Shown here piece by piece: positions 16,266 through 25,249 of a stretch of DNA of 64,000 nt (position 1 is the first letter of the stretch; every line of letters begins with the position of its first letter). The notes beneath the pieces were generated by a model. It saw only the letters and a list, made by a program, of their open reading frames with translations, did not search any database and was not told where the DNA came from. Made by a program: the position numbers and the translations under genes. The DNA comes from Shimia thalassica. GTDB lineage: Bacteria; Pseudomonadota; Alphaproteobacteria; Rhodobacterales; Rhodobacteraceae. The DNA is taken from positions 1,736,001 through 1,800,000 of the forward strand of contig NZ_CYTW01000001.1 of the NCBI RefSeq assembly GCF_001458215.1. The letters run 5' to 3'.

Positions 16266-19004
16266 TTATTCGATATCGTCCGCTTCCGCGTCGTCTTCGT
16301 TTTGCTCCGCGATCCATGCCACAGAGACAACTTCCTCACCTTTGCCGGTGTTGAAGACGCGCACGCCGCCGGCGCTGCGTGATCGGAAGGAAATACCATC
16401 GACCGGAACCCGGATGGATTGGCCTTTCGATGTGGCCAGCATGATCTGGTCACCCATTTCGACAGGGAAGGATGCCACCAGAGCACCGCCGCGCATGGCC
16501 TTGTCCATGGCGGCCACACCTTGGCCCCCGCGACCGCGCACCGGATAATCATGGGACGACGACAACTTGCCCGCGCCACCCGAGGTGATCGTTAGGATCA
16601 GGTTCTCCGCAGCCGACATTTCAGCATAGCGTTCCTGACTGATGGACCCTTCGATGGTTTCCTCTTCTTCACCACCTTCGGTGACACCGGCAACGGCACG
16701 GCGCATCTTGAGATATGCGGCGCGTTCATCGGATTCGGCCTTGAAGTGGCGAATGACCGACATCGAGACAACCCTGTCCTCACCGGACAGCTTGATCCCG
16801 CGCACACCCACCGACGCGCGCGAGTTGAAAACACGCACCTCTGTGGTGGGGAAGCGGATCGCGCGACCGGAACTTGTCACAAGCATCACATCGTCGTCTT
16901 CGGAACAGATGCGCGCATTGATCAGCTCGGTTTCTGCGTGATCATCTTCGAACTTCATGGCGATCTTGCCGTTTGATTTCACATTGGTGAAATCGGACAG
17001 GCGGTTCCGGCGAACGGTCCCTGCCGAGGTTGCAAACACGATTTGCAAATCCTGCCACTGATCTTCGGGAACATCGACCGGCATGATCGCTGCAATCGAC
17101 ACACCTGTCGGGATCGGCAGAATGTTTACGATTGCCTTGCCCTTGGCCGTGCGGCCCCCTTGCGGCAGACGCCAAGTCTTGAGCTTGTAAACCATACCTT
17201 CGGTCGTGAAGAACAGAAGCTGGGTGTGGGTATTGGCCACGAAGAGCGTGGTCACCACGTCCTCTTCTTTGGTCTGCATCCCCGAAATCCCCTTGCCGCC
17301 ACGCTTTTGAGCGCGGAAATCAACAAGAGGCGTCCGTTTGATGTAGCCACCCGAGGTGACCGTGACGACCATGTCTTCCCGTTCAATCAGATCTTCGTCG
17401 TCCATGTCACCGGACCAGTCGACAATTTCTGTCCGACGCGGCACGGCAAACTGGTCACGAACCTCGCGAAGCTCGTCCGAGATGAGTCCCATAATGCGTT
17501 CGCGTGAACCGAGAATTTCCAGATATTCCTTGATCTTACCAGCCAGTTGTTCAAGTTCGTCAGTGACTTCCTTGACACCAATCTGGGTCAGACGCTGAAG
17601 ACGCAATTCGAGAATGGCACGGGCCTGTGTTTCGGACAGATTATAGGTGCCATCTTCGTTCATCTTGTGGGTCGGATCATCGATCAGCTGGATATAAGGC
17701 GCGATGTCGCCTGCCGGCCAGCGGCGGGTCATCAGTTTTTCACGCGCCTCTGCAGCATCGGCCGAGGCCCGAATGGTCGCAACAATTTCATCGACGTTGG
17801 ACACAGCCACCGCCAAACCACACAGGATATGGCTGCGTTCGCGTGCCTTGCGCAGATCATATGCGGTCCGGCGGGCGACAACCTCTTCCCGGAAGTCGAC
17901 AAAGGACGTCAGGAACCGGCGCAGGGTCAGCTGCTCGGGGCGGCCCCCGTTCAGGGCCAGCATGTTACAGCCGAAATAGGTTTGCATCGGCGTAAAGCGG
18001 AACAGCTGGTTCAGCACGACCTCGGCCGTTGCGTCGCGCTTGAGTTCCACAACAACGCGCACACCGTTACGGTCCGATTCATCCTGAACGTGGGACACGC
18101 CTTCGATCTTTTTCTCGCGAACCTGTTCGGCAATCTTTTCGATCATCGACGCTTTGTTCACCTGATAGGGGATTTCGTCGATGATAATGGCGAACCGGTC
18201 TTTGCGAATTTCCTCAACACGGGTTTTGGCGCGGATAATGACGCTGCCACGCCCTTCGAGATAGGCTTTGCGTGCACCAGACCGGCCCAGCATGATCCCG
18301 CCAGTGGGAAAGTCGGGGCCCGGAACATATTCGATCAACTGCTCGCTGGTGAGATCGGGATCTTCAATCAGCGCCAGTGTGGCATCGCACACTTCACCAA
18401 GGTTATGTGGCGGAATATTGGTCGCCATACCAACCGCAATACCGCCGGCACCATTGACCAGCATGTTCGGAAAACGTGCGGGCAAAACCGTGGGTTCACG
18501 GTCTTTACCATCATAGTTGTCCTGAAAATCGACGGTTTCTTTTTCGATATCGGCCAGAACAAACGCTGCCGGCTTGTCCATGCGCACTTCGGTGTAACGC
18601 ATCGCCGCCGGGTTATCGCCGTCCATCGATCCAAAGTTACCCTGACCGTCCAAAAGCGGCAGGGACATCGAGAAGTCCTGTGCCATCCGGACAAGGGCGT
18701 CATAGATCGCGCTGTCACCGTGCGGGTGATACTTACCCATCACATCCCCAACAGGACGGGCCGACTTGCGATAGGGCTTGTCGTGGCTGTTGTTGGTTTC
18801 GTGCATGGCATAAAGAATTCGACGATGCACCGGTTTCAGACCGTCACGCAGGTCGGGAATGGCCCGGCTCACGATCACGCTCATGGCATAGTCGAGATAC
18901 GATGTGCGCATCTCGTCTTCGATTGTCACGGATGGACCATCATGCGCCATATATTCGTGCACGTTTTCTTCTTCGTTTTCAGGGATTTCCGGGGTGTCGC
19001 TCAC
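16266..19004 (-). CDS. gyrA: DNA gyrase subunit A
   Basis: 912 residues, starting at a GTG. The catalytic tyrosine is in AMRYTEVRM (Tyr137). The quinolone-determining region reads [17 protein letters not shown], keeping Ser and Asp at the E. coli 83 and 87 positions (Ser98 and Asp102 here), so no classical resistance change is present. The GyrA-box QKRGGKGI in the C-terminal pinwheel separates it from ParC. An acidic tail ([12 protein letters not shown]) ends the protein. An N-terminal extension of about 15 acidic residues precedes the usual start. It is a single gene with a terminator; its 5' side contains a large inverted repeat. Confidence 0.97.
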   Translation of the reverse strand: MSDTPEIPENEEENVHEYMAHDGPSVTIEDEMRTSYLDYAMSVIVSRAIPDLRDGLKPVHRRILYAMHETNNSHDKPYRKSARPVGDVMGKYHPHGDSAIYDALVRMAQDFSMSLPLLDGQGNFGSMDGDNPAAMRYTEVRMDKPAAFVLADIEKETVDFQDNYDGKDREPTVLPARFPNMLVNGAGGIAVGMATNIPPHNLGEVCDATLALIEDPDLTSEQLIEYVPGPDFPTGGIMLGRSGARKAYLEGRGSVIIRAKTRVEEIRKDRFAIIIDEIPYQVNKASMIEKIAEQVREKKIEGVSHVQDESDRNGVRVVVELKRDATAEVVLNQLFRFTPMQTYFGCNMLALNGGRPEQLTLRRFLTSFVDFREEVVARRTAYDLRKARERSHILCGLAVAVSNVDEIVATIRASADAAEAREKLMTRRWPAGDIAPYIQLIDDPTHKMNEDGTYNLSETQARAILELRLQRLTQIGVKEVTDELEQLAGKIKEYLEILGSRERIMGLISDELREVRDQFAVPRRTEIVDWSGDMDDEDLIEREDMVVTVTSGGYIKRTPLVDFRAQKRGGKGISGMQTKEEDVVTTLFVANTHTQLLFFTTEGMVYKLKTWRLPQGGRTAKGKAIVNILPIPTGVSIAAIMPVDVPEDQWQDLQIVFATSAGTVRRNRLSDFTNVKSNGKIAMKFEDDHAETELINARICSEDDDVMLVTSSGRAIRFPTTEVRVFNSRASVGVRGIKLSGEDRVVSMSVIRHFKAESDERAAYLKMRRAVAGVTEGGEEEETIEGSISQERYAEMSAAENLILTITSGGAGKLSSSHDYPVRGRGGQGVAAMDKAMRGGALVASFPVEMGDQIMLATSKGQSIRVPVDGISFRSRSAGGVRVFNTGKGEEVVSVAWIAEQNEDDAEADDIE

Positions 19005-19125
19005 GTAGTGGCTCGCTTCTGTCTGGCGGTCTTCATGTAGTTGTCATGTTTATATCAGCCACAGCATATTGGGGCAATGGTTGTTCCGTGTTTTACGGCC
19101 CGTTGGGCAATTAGTTTCCCAAGAC

Positions 19126-19182
19126 GTCGGGACGTTTAAGGGCCATCGCTAGTTTGTGCGGGCGATGACGTCACGTCCCGAC
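19126..19182. repeat. Nested inverted repeat upstream of gyrA
   Basis: GTCGGGACGT (19126-19135) pairs with ACGTCCCGAC (19173-19182), and inside it CATCGC (19144-19149) pairs with GCGATG (19162-19167). The 57-nt structure could be a cruciform or a leader hairpin. It lies in the 249-bp gap between the divergent gyrA and DUF2855 starts and has no adjacent T run. Confidence 0.65.
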
Positions 19183-19253
19183 AAGTGGCCCCTCTATCGC
19201 GCCGCTGCGGACTGCGGTTAGGCTTGTCAGGTGCTGGCGTAGGGAGGACGACC

Positions 19254-20318
19254 ATGAAACGGCTTTTGGTAAACCAGAAGGACATAACGCAGATCACGAT
19301 GGACGAGGTGCCGTCCGAGCCCCTCAAGGCCGGTCAGGCGCGGTTGAAAATCGAACGGTTCGCTTTGACCACGAACAACATCACTTATGCCGCCACGGGG
19401 TTCGTGATCGGGTATTGGCACTTTTTTCCGTCGGGCATCGACGGGCAGGGCATTGTGCCTGTCTGGGGGTTTGGCGAAGTGGTCGAAAGCCGCTCGGAAT
19501 TCGCACCGGTCGGAGAACGCTTTTACGGGTTTTACCCGCTGGCCGACGAATTGGTTATCACACCAGAGCCACAAGGAGGCGCCGTCATTCTGGATGTAAC
19601 CGAGCATCGCCGCAAGCTGCCCGTGGTCTACAATCGATATAACCGCGGTAAGCCAAAGACGCCCGAGGAGGAAGGGTTGCAATCGTTGCTGCAACCCTTG
19701 CTGGCCACATCTTATCTGTTAAGTGACTGGTTGCAGGATAATGGATTTTTTGAGGCAAAACAGGTTATTATCGGAAGTGCTTCATCCAAAACGGGTTTGG
19801 GACTGTGCAAATTCCTTGCCGAGGTATCGCCGCGCCCCGTGACCGTTGTGGGCCTGACGTCAGCAGGCAACAAAGACTTTGTTGATGCCCAATCCGGATG
19901 TGACAGCGTCGTGGTCTATGACGAGATTGAAACCCTTGAGAAAATACCGTCCGTCTATGTGGATATGGCAGGCAATGCAGAAGTCAAACAGCGGCTGCAT
20001 GCCCATCTTGGCGATCTCTTGCGCCACTCGAGCGCTGTCGGAACAAGTCATTGGGATCAGTTCCAGCCCAAACAGGAGCTTGCAGGTCCAAAGCCACAGT
20101 TCTTTTTCGCACCCAGCCAGATCGAAAAGCGGCGGGCAGACTGGGGGCCGGGCGAGATTGAGCGCCAGATCACGAGCGCCTGGAAACGCATCGCGTCAGA
20201 TGCGCAAACCTGGCTTGATCTAAAAGAACACCAAGGGCTTGATGCGGCGCTTCCGGTTTACGACGCGCTTGCCAAAGGGCAGGCCGCGCCGCGTGACGGT
20301 CATGTTATCGCGCTTTAG
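19254..20318 (+). CDS. DUF2855 family protein
   Basis: 354 residues starting at ATG 19254 behind a strong AGGGAGG. The sequence ALTTNNITYAATGFVIGYWHFFP, PVWGFGEVVESR and VGERFYGFYPLADEL, then an IIGSASSKTGLGLCKFL dinucleotide-fold stretch, resembles medium-chain quinone-oxidoreductase-like folds and matches the DUF2855 pattern. No enzyme activity is established for the family. The GSASSKTG loop suggests cofactor binding, though it deviates from the classic GxGxxG. Its stop shares the tetranucleotide TTAG with the stop of the convergent radical SAM gene. Confidence 0.85.
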   Translation: MKRLLVNQKDITQITMDEVPSEPLKAGQARLKIERFALTTNNITYAATGFVIGYWHFFPSGIDGQGIVPVWGFGEVVESRSEFAPVGERFYGFYPLADELVITPEPQGGAVILDVTEHRRKLPVVYNRYNRGKPKTPEEEGLQSLLQPLLATSYLLSDWLQDNGFFEAKQVIIGSASSKTGLGLCKFLAEVSPRPVTVVGLTSAGNKDFVDAQSGCDSVVVYDEIETLEKIPSVYVDMAGNAEVKQRLHAHLGDLLRHSSAVGTSHWDQFQPKQELAGPKPQFFFAPSQIEKRRADWGPGEIERQITSAWKRIASDAQTWLDLKEHQGLDAALPVYDALAKGQAAPRDGHVIAL

Positions 20319-21268
20319 GCAGAGCAGGACGCCCCGCCCAGAACGCAAAACTTGGCGCAATGGGGGTGGTTAAGCTGAACAGGGCGCTCAGCGTCCTCCA
20401 GCGTTTGCCCAAGGTCGAATTCCGGCTCAAATGGCAACAGGGTGCAGGCAATCACGGAAGGGTGGTCTGCGCCCTTATGCTTGACCACCATACGAGAGTT
20501 CGAGCACATCACATCGGTTTGTGATTTGCCCAGAATACGCCAACAATCGGTTGTGATTTCAGGTACTTCTACTGCTTCGTCCATCTCTGGGAACAGAACG
20601 GTCTGGCCGGGATTTGCGGCATCGATATCAAAGCCGTGTTCGGCAAAAAGACGGGCATAGCCCGCACGCGCATCAGGGTCGGATTCGCCCCAAACCGTGC
20701 GACCGGCAATTGCCATGCGGAACCCGTTGTCGCGCAACCATGCCATGCCTTCGATGGTGAGATCAAAGCTGCCTTTGCCGCGCTCTTTGTCGTGAAGATC
20801 GCTGTTCCAGTGATCGACTGAAATCCGCAGGGTGAGCTTGTCGCCATAGGTTTCCTGCAGGTCCAGAAGACCGGCCTGGACACGTTTGCGCATCATGGGA
20901 CGCATCGCATTGGTGAGGATCAGAACATCATAGCCCCGCGCCAACGCCCGCCGTGTCATTTCAACCATCTCGGGGTTCATGAACGGCTCACCGCCCGTAA
21001 ATCCGATTTCGCGCACATTCCAGTTGCGGGTTTCAAGCTGGTCGAGATAGTCGGACACCTCGTCAGCGGTCAGATAAACCAGCGCATCATTGGTCGGAGA
21101 GCTGAAGATATAGCAGTTTTCACACTCGATGTTGCAGAGTGTTCCGGTGTTGAACCAGAGGGTTTCAGGGTCACCAAGAGCCACGTGCGCCCGTGTTTCG
21201 CCTTTGGCCGTTACAAAAGGATCGCTGAATTTGCCAATATTGGCGTTGGCTGTGGTGTTGTCTTTCAT
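20315..21268 (-). CDS. Radical SAM protein
   Basis: 317 residues. The [4Fe-4S] motif is CNIECENC (Cys45-x3-Cys49-x2-Cys52), followed by GFTGGEPFMNPEM (the GGE motif for SAM binding) and a TIM-barrel-like run. The C-terminal end HPHCAKFCVLGGASCSA adds three more cysteines, plus CTLLPFE and DVMCSNSRM upstream, so an auxiliary cluster of the SPASM/twitch kind is plausible. The substrate is unknown: no precursor peptide or partner is adjacent. It is convergent with DUF2855 and divergent from zwf. Confidence 0.88.
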   Translation of the reverse strand: MKDNTTANANIGKFSDPFVTAKGETRAHVALGDPETLWFNTGTLCNIECENCYIFSSPTNDALVYLTADEVSDYLDQLETRNWNVREIGFTGGEPFMNPEMVEMTRRALARGYDVLILTNAMRPMMRKRVQAGLLDLQETYGDKLTLRISVDHWNSDLHDKERGKGSFDLTIEGMAWLRDNGFRMAIAGRTVWGESDPDARAGYARLFAEHGFDIDAANPGQTVLFPEMDEAVEVPEITTDCWRILGKSQTDVMCSNSRMVVKHKGADHPSVIACTLLPFEPEFDLGQTLEDAERPVQLNHPHCAKFCVLGGASCSA

Positions 21269-21439
21269 GTGGCGTTCCCCATTTTTCAGGAAGTTAGCGC
21301 ACGTGCTGGCCCTAGAAAACCACCATTGCAGGTGACTGACACAGTTGTGATGCGCGAATGCGGTGCTAGAGTCGTTCTGGATGGTTATTGCAGCCGGTTT
21401 CGCGATAGGACCGGAGCAATCAAGAAGGACAGAGTCGGG

Positions 21440-22888
21440 ATGAATACGCGCAAAACACCGGTGAATGTGTTTGATCTGGTCGTCTTTGGCGGCACGGGGG
21501 ATTTGGCACGGCGCAAAATTCTTCCGGCGATGTTCAAACGATTCTGTGCCGGAGAAATGCCGGACGGGTCCCGTTTGATTGGTGTCGCTCGTCGCGCAAT
21601 GCCGGCCGAGGCCTACCGTGATATGGTGCGCGCGGCGCTTGACGAGTTTCTAAAGACACCTATCGATCCGGAAGCGGTCGAACACTTCCTGCAGCGTATC
21701 GAGTATGTGCAACTTGACGCGCAGGGCGAAGACGGTTGGCAATCTCTGGCCGAGATGATGCTGCCCGATCGCATGCGCGCGTTCTATTTTTCGGTCGGCC
21801 CGAGCCTCTTCAGCGATCTTGCTGCACGTCTGCGTCTGTGGGGGCTTGCCGACGAAAACAGCCGCATTGTAGTTGAAAAGCCCTTTGGTCATGATCTGGA
21901 AACAGCCAAAGCGCTGAACGCGGAACTGGCGACCCATTTCAAAGAGTGCCAGATTTACCGGATCGACCACTATCTGGGCAAGGAAACCGTACAGAACCTG
22001 ATGGCGGTCCGGTTTGGCAACATGCTGTTCGAGCCGCTTTGGAACTCTCAGTATATCGACCACATCCAGATCACCGTCGCGGAAACAGTCGGGGTTGGCG
22101 GGCGCGGGGCCTATTACCAAAAGGCCGGCGCCATGCGCGATATGATGCAAAACCACATGATGCAGCTTTTGTGCCTGATCGCGATGGAACCTCCTGCAAA
22201 ATTCGATCCGGAAGCGGTGCGCGATGAAAAGCTAAAGGTGATCCGTGCGCTTGATCCTGTCGAGCCGCATCATATCATTCGCGGCCAATACACATCAGGC
22301 GAAGATGTGGCCAGCTTTCGTGAAGACGTAGCGGATGCGCGATCCAAAACAGAGAGCTTTATCGCCCTCAAATGCCATCTCAGCAATTGGCGGTGGGCGG
22401 GCACGCCGTTCTATTTGCGAACAGGCAAGAGGCTCAAGACGCGCAGTTCGCAGATCACGGTTGTGTTCAAGGATGCCCCGCATTCGATCTTTGGTCCGGC
22501 CTCTGGCCGGCACAACAATGAACTGACGATCCAGCTACAACCGGACGAAGGCATCATTCTGGATGTGACCATCAAGGAACCCGGCGCAGGGGGGATGAAG
22601 CTGATCGATGTGCCCCTTGATATGAGCTTTGCCGAGGCTTTGGGCCCCAAAGCAGATGCGGCAGACGCCTATGAACGCCTGATTATGGATGTGATCCGGG
22701 GCAATCAGACCTTGTTTATGCGCAACGACGAGGTCGAGGCCGCATGGGCGTGGACCGATCCCGTGATCAAGGGATGGGAATTGCGGGGGGATGTGCCGAA
22801 ACCCTACGATTCCTTTGCAAACGGCCCAGATGATTCATCACAGCTTTTGCGGCGTGATAAACGTGAATGGCGGGGGATAAAACGTTGA
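21440..22888 (+). CDS. zwf: Glucose-6-phosphate 1-dehydrogenase
   Basis: 482 residues from the ATG at 21440. N-terminal NADP-fold DLVVFGGTGDLARRKILPA and the active-site block RIDHYLGKETVQNLMAVRFGN are both diagnostic. It catalyses glucose 6-phosphate to 6-phosphogluconolactone, the entry to the Entner-Doudoroff and oxidative pentose-phosphate routes. An upstream in-frame ATG at 21185 would add 85 non-family residues reaching into the divergent gene and is rejected. It is first in zwf-pgl-pgi, with pgl overlapping its end. Confidence 0.97.
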   Translation: MNTRKTPVNVFDLVVFGGTGDLARRKILPAMFKRFCAGEMPDGSRLIGVARRAMPAEAYRDMVRAALDEFLKTPIDPEAVEHFLQRIEYVQLDAQGEDGWQSLAEMMLPDRMRAFYFSVGPSLFSDLAARLRLWGLADENSRIVVEKPFGHDLETAKALNAELATHFKECQIYRIDHYLGKETVQNLMAVRFGNMLFEPLWNSQYIDHIQITVAETVGVGGRGAYYQKAGAMRDMMQNHMMQLLCLIAMEPPAKFDPEAVRDEKLKVIRALDPVEPHHIIRGQYTSGEDVASFREDVADARSKTESFIALKCHLSNWRWAGTPFYLRTGKRLKTRSSQITVVFKDAPHSIFGPASGRHNNELTIQLQPDEGIILDVTIKEPGAGGMKLIDVPLDMSFAEALGPKADAADAYERLIMDVIRGNQTLFMRNDEVEAAWAWTDPVIKGWELRGDVPKPYDSFANGPDDSSQLLRRDKREWRGIKR

Positions 22889-23556
22889 ATATAATCGAGT
22901 ATCCAGATTTTGAGTTGATGGCAATTGATGTTGCCAGCCTGATTGCGGACGAATTGAACGAGGCGCTGCATCATCATGAGCGGGTCTTGTTTGCCGTGCC
23001 GGGCGGCACAACGCCGGGTCCTCTGTTTGATGACCTCTGCGGGGTCGACCTTGATTGGTCGCGTGTGGATGTGTTGCCAACGGATGAACGCTGGGTTCCC
23101 GAGGAACATCCTCGGTCGAATGCGCGTCTGATCAAGGAACGGCTTTTGGTCAATCGGGCCGCCAAAGCGCGTTACCTGCCCTTGTTTGCCGCAGCGCACC
23201 AACCACAAGAGGTACTGGCGGAACTCGAGTCTCTGATCGCGCCTGAGCTGCCGATTGCGGTGGCTGTGCTGGGTATGGGGTTGGACATGCATACCGCGTC
23301 TTTGTTCCCCGAGGCAGAGGGGCTTGAGGCCGCGCTTGATGCGCATGCGCCCATTCTGGTGCCCCTTCAACAGCCCGGTTCGGGCGAGCAACGCGTCTCG
23401 TTGTCGGCACGCGTGTTGGAAGGTGCACTTTCTAAGCATGTTTTGATTACCGGAGCCGAGAAAAGGCAGGTAATCGAGAACGCTGTGAAATTGCCGGTTG
23501 CCCAGGCACCGATCCGGGCGGTATTAACGGGCGCGAAGGTACATTGGGCGAATTGA
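22867..23556 (+). CDS. pgl: 6-phosphogluconolactonase
   Basis: 229 residues of the NagB-like family: VLFAVPGGTTPGPLFDDL, DVLPTDERWVPEEHPRSNARLIKERLL and VLGMGLDMHTASLFP are the three family blocks, with the usual D-E-R-W active-site region. It hydrolyses the lactone made by Zwf. Two starts compete: ATG 22867, which overlaps zwf by 22 bp and has a poor ribosome site, and TTG 22885, which sits in a TTGA overlap with the zwf stop and has GGGGGA upstream. The product differs only by six residues. The length is normal, slightly short for proteobacterial Pgl. Confidence 0.94.
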   Translation: MAGDKTLNIIEYPDFELMAIDVASLIADELNEALHHHERVLFAVPGGTTPGPLFDDLCGVDLDWSRVDVLPTDERWVPEEHPRSNARLIKERLLVNRAAKARYLPLFAAAHQPQEVLAELESLIAPELPIAVAVLGMGLDMHTASLFPEAEGLEAALDAHAPILVPLQQPGSGEQRVSLSARVLEGALSKHVLITGAEKRQVIENAVKLPVAQAPIRAVLTGAKVHWAN

Positions 23557-23558
23557 CT

Positions 23559-25172
23559 ATGTGGAATGAATTGATCCGGCTGCGCGAAGCCACTGAATCG
23601 CGGAAGATTTCTGAACTTTTTAACGACACCTCCAGAGCCAGCGCATTTTCGCTGCAAAATGACGGACTTTTATTTGATTATTCAAAGACAACACTTGATG
23701 ACGACATCCGGACGGCACTGATCGATCTTGCCCGCGAGGCGGACGTGGAAGGCAAACGCGCCGCGATGTTTCGTGGTGACAAAATCAATACAACCGAAGA
23801 TCGTGCGGTTCTGCATGTCGCCAGCCGTGCATTGGCGGGCGATGCGGATGACATAGAGATCGACGGTCGTAACATCATGGCGGAAGGCCGCGAAACCTTC
23901 GAGCGCATGATCCAGTTCAGCAATGATCTGCGGTCGGGCGCCTGGCCTGCAAACGGACCAAAGATCACGGATGTCGTAAACATCGGGATTGGCGGATCCG
24001 ACCTTGGTCCGGTTATGGCGTATAAGGCTCTGATGCCTTACATCGACGGGCCGCGCGTACATTTTGTGTCGAACGTGGATGGCGCGGACATTCACGATGC
24101 GCTGCATGGTCTGGATCCAAACACCACGCTGGTGATTGTGTCTTCCAAAACCTTTGGCACGCAGGAAACGCTGATGAATGCGCGCACTGCGATGCGCTGG
24201 ATGGAAGCGGGCAGTGACAACGCGATGGAGCGGTTTGTTGCGATTTCGACCTCTCGCGAGCGCACCGAGGCCTTTGGCATCGCACCCGAGCGTGTTTTCG
24301 GGTTTGGTGACTGGATCGGCGGACGGTATTCGGTCTGGAGCCCTATCGGGCTGTCGCTGATGCTGGCGGTTGGTCCAGAGAATGCGACCGAGTTCTTGCG
24401 CGGTGGCCATTCAATGGATTGCCACTTTGTGGACGCCCCGCTTCAAGAGAACATGCCTGTGATGCTGGCTCTTGTGGGGCTGTGGCATCAGAAATTCTGC
24501 GGGTATGCAACCCGTGCGGTGGTCCCTTACGAGCACCGTCTGTCACGACTTCCTGCCTATCTTCAGCAGCTTGAAATGGAATCCAACGGCAAAAGTGTTG
24601 CCATGGATGGCACGCCTTTGAAGCATGGCGGCGGCCCCGTTGTTTGGGGCGAGCCAGGCACCAACGGCCAGCACGCTTTTTTCCAGCTGATCCATCAGGG
24701 TACAAATGTGGTGCCGGTTGAATTCATCGTTGGCGCGATGGGGCACGAACCGGACCTGCGTGAACACCACGAAGCGCTGCTGGCAAACTGCCTTGCGCAA
24801 TCCGAAGCACTGCTCAAGGGGCGCACTTTGGAAGAGGCGCGCAACCAGTTGATCGGGCAGGGGAAATCAGGTGATGAGCTTGAGGTTCTGGCGCGTCACC
24901 GGGTGTTCTCGGGCAACCGTCCGTCAACCACTTTGGTTTACAAGAAACTGACCCCTTATGTGCTGGGGCAGATGATCGCCTTGTACGAGCACCGCGTGTT
25001 TGTCGAAGGCGTGATCCTTGGGCTGAACAGCTTTGATCAGTGGGGCGTCGAGTTGGGCAAAGAGCTGGCCGATGGTCTGGTTCCCGCGATTGCATCTGGC
25101 AAGGCGCCAGAGAACGCAAACGGGTCCACCCGTATGTTGCTTGAACATTTCCTGGCCCTGGCGGCGTCCTGA
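23559..25172 (+). CDS. pgi: Glucose-6-phosphate isomerase
   Basis: 537 residues. Signature blocks: NIGIGGSDLGPVMAYKAL, VSSKTFGTQETLMNA, the PGI signature FGDWIGGRYSVWSPIGLS, and the C-terminal FDQWGVELGKELA. It interconverts glucose 6-phosphate and fructose 6-phosphate, letting gluconeogenic carbon enter the zwf branch, which makes sense in roseobacters that recycle through the Entner-Doudoroff path. ATG 23559 lies 2 bp after the pgl stop. A strong hairpin terminates the operon downstream. Confidence 0.97.
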   Translation: MWNELIRLREATESRKISELFNDTSRASAFSLQNDGLLFDYSKTTLDDDIRTALIDLAREADVEGKRAAMFRGDKINTTEDRAVLHVASRALAGDADDIEIDGRNIMAEGRETFERMIQFSNDLRSGAWPANGPKITDVVNIGIGGSDLGPVMAYKALMPYIDGPRVHFVSNVDGADIHDALHGLDPNTTLVIVSSKTFGTQETLMNARTAMRWMEAGSDNAMERFVAISTSRERTEAFGIAPERVFGFGDWIGGRYSVWSPIGLSLMLAVGPENATEFLRGGHSMDCHFVDAPLQENMPVMLALVGLWHQKFCGYATRAVVPYEHRLSRLPAYLQQLEMESNGKSVAMDGTPLKHGGGPVVWGEPGTNGQHAFFQLIHQGTNVVPVEFIVGAMGHEPDLREHHEALLANCLAQSEALLKGRTLEEARNQLIGQGKSGDELEVLARHRVFSGNRPSTTLVYKKLTPYVLGQMIALYEHRVFVEGVILGLNSFDQWGVELGKELADGLVPAIASGKAPENANGSTRMLLEHFLALAAS

Positions 25173-25218
25173 TCCAAGGGATCGGTATCTCACCAAATCA
25201 GGGACCTGAAACAAAGAA

Positions 25219-25247
25219 GGGCGCGGAGTGTTCCGCGCCCTTGTTCG
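25219..25247 (+). terminator. Terminator of the zwf-pgl-pgi operon
   Basis: GGGCGCGGA, GTGT, TCCGCGCCC (25219-25240): a perfect 9-bp stem and tetraloop followed by TTGTTCGTT. It also faces the convergent DUF4445 gene, three bases before that gene's stop codon. Confidence 0.8.
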
Positions 25248-25249
25248 TT

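Noticed and set aside
17547..19040. Plus-strand frame opposite gyrA
   Set aside because: Antisense shadow, no ribosome site and no recognisable domain.
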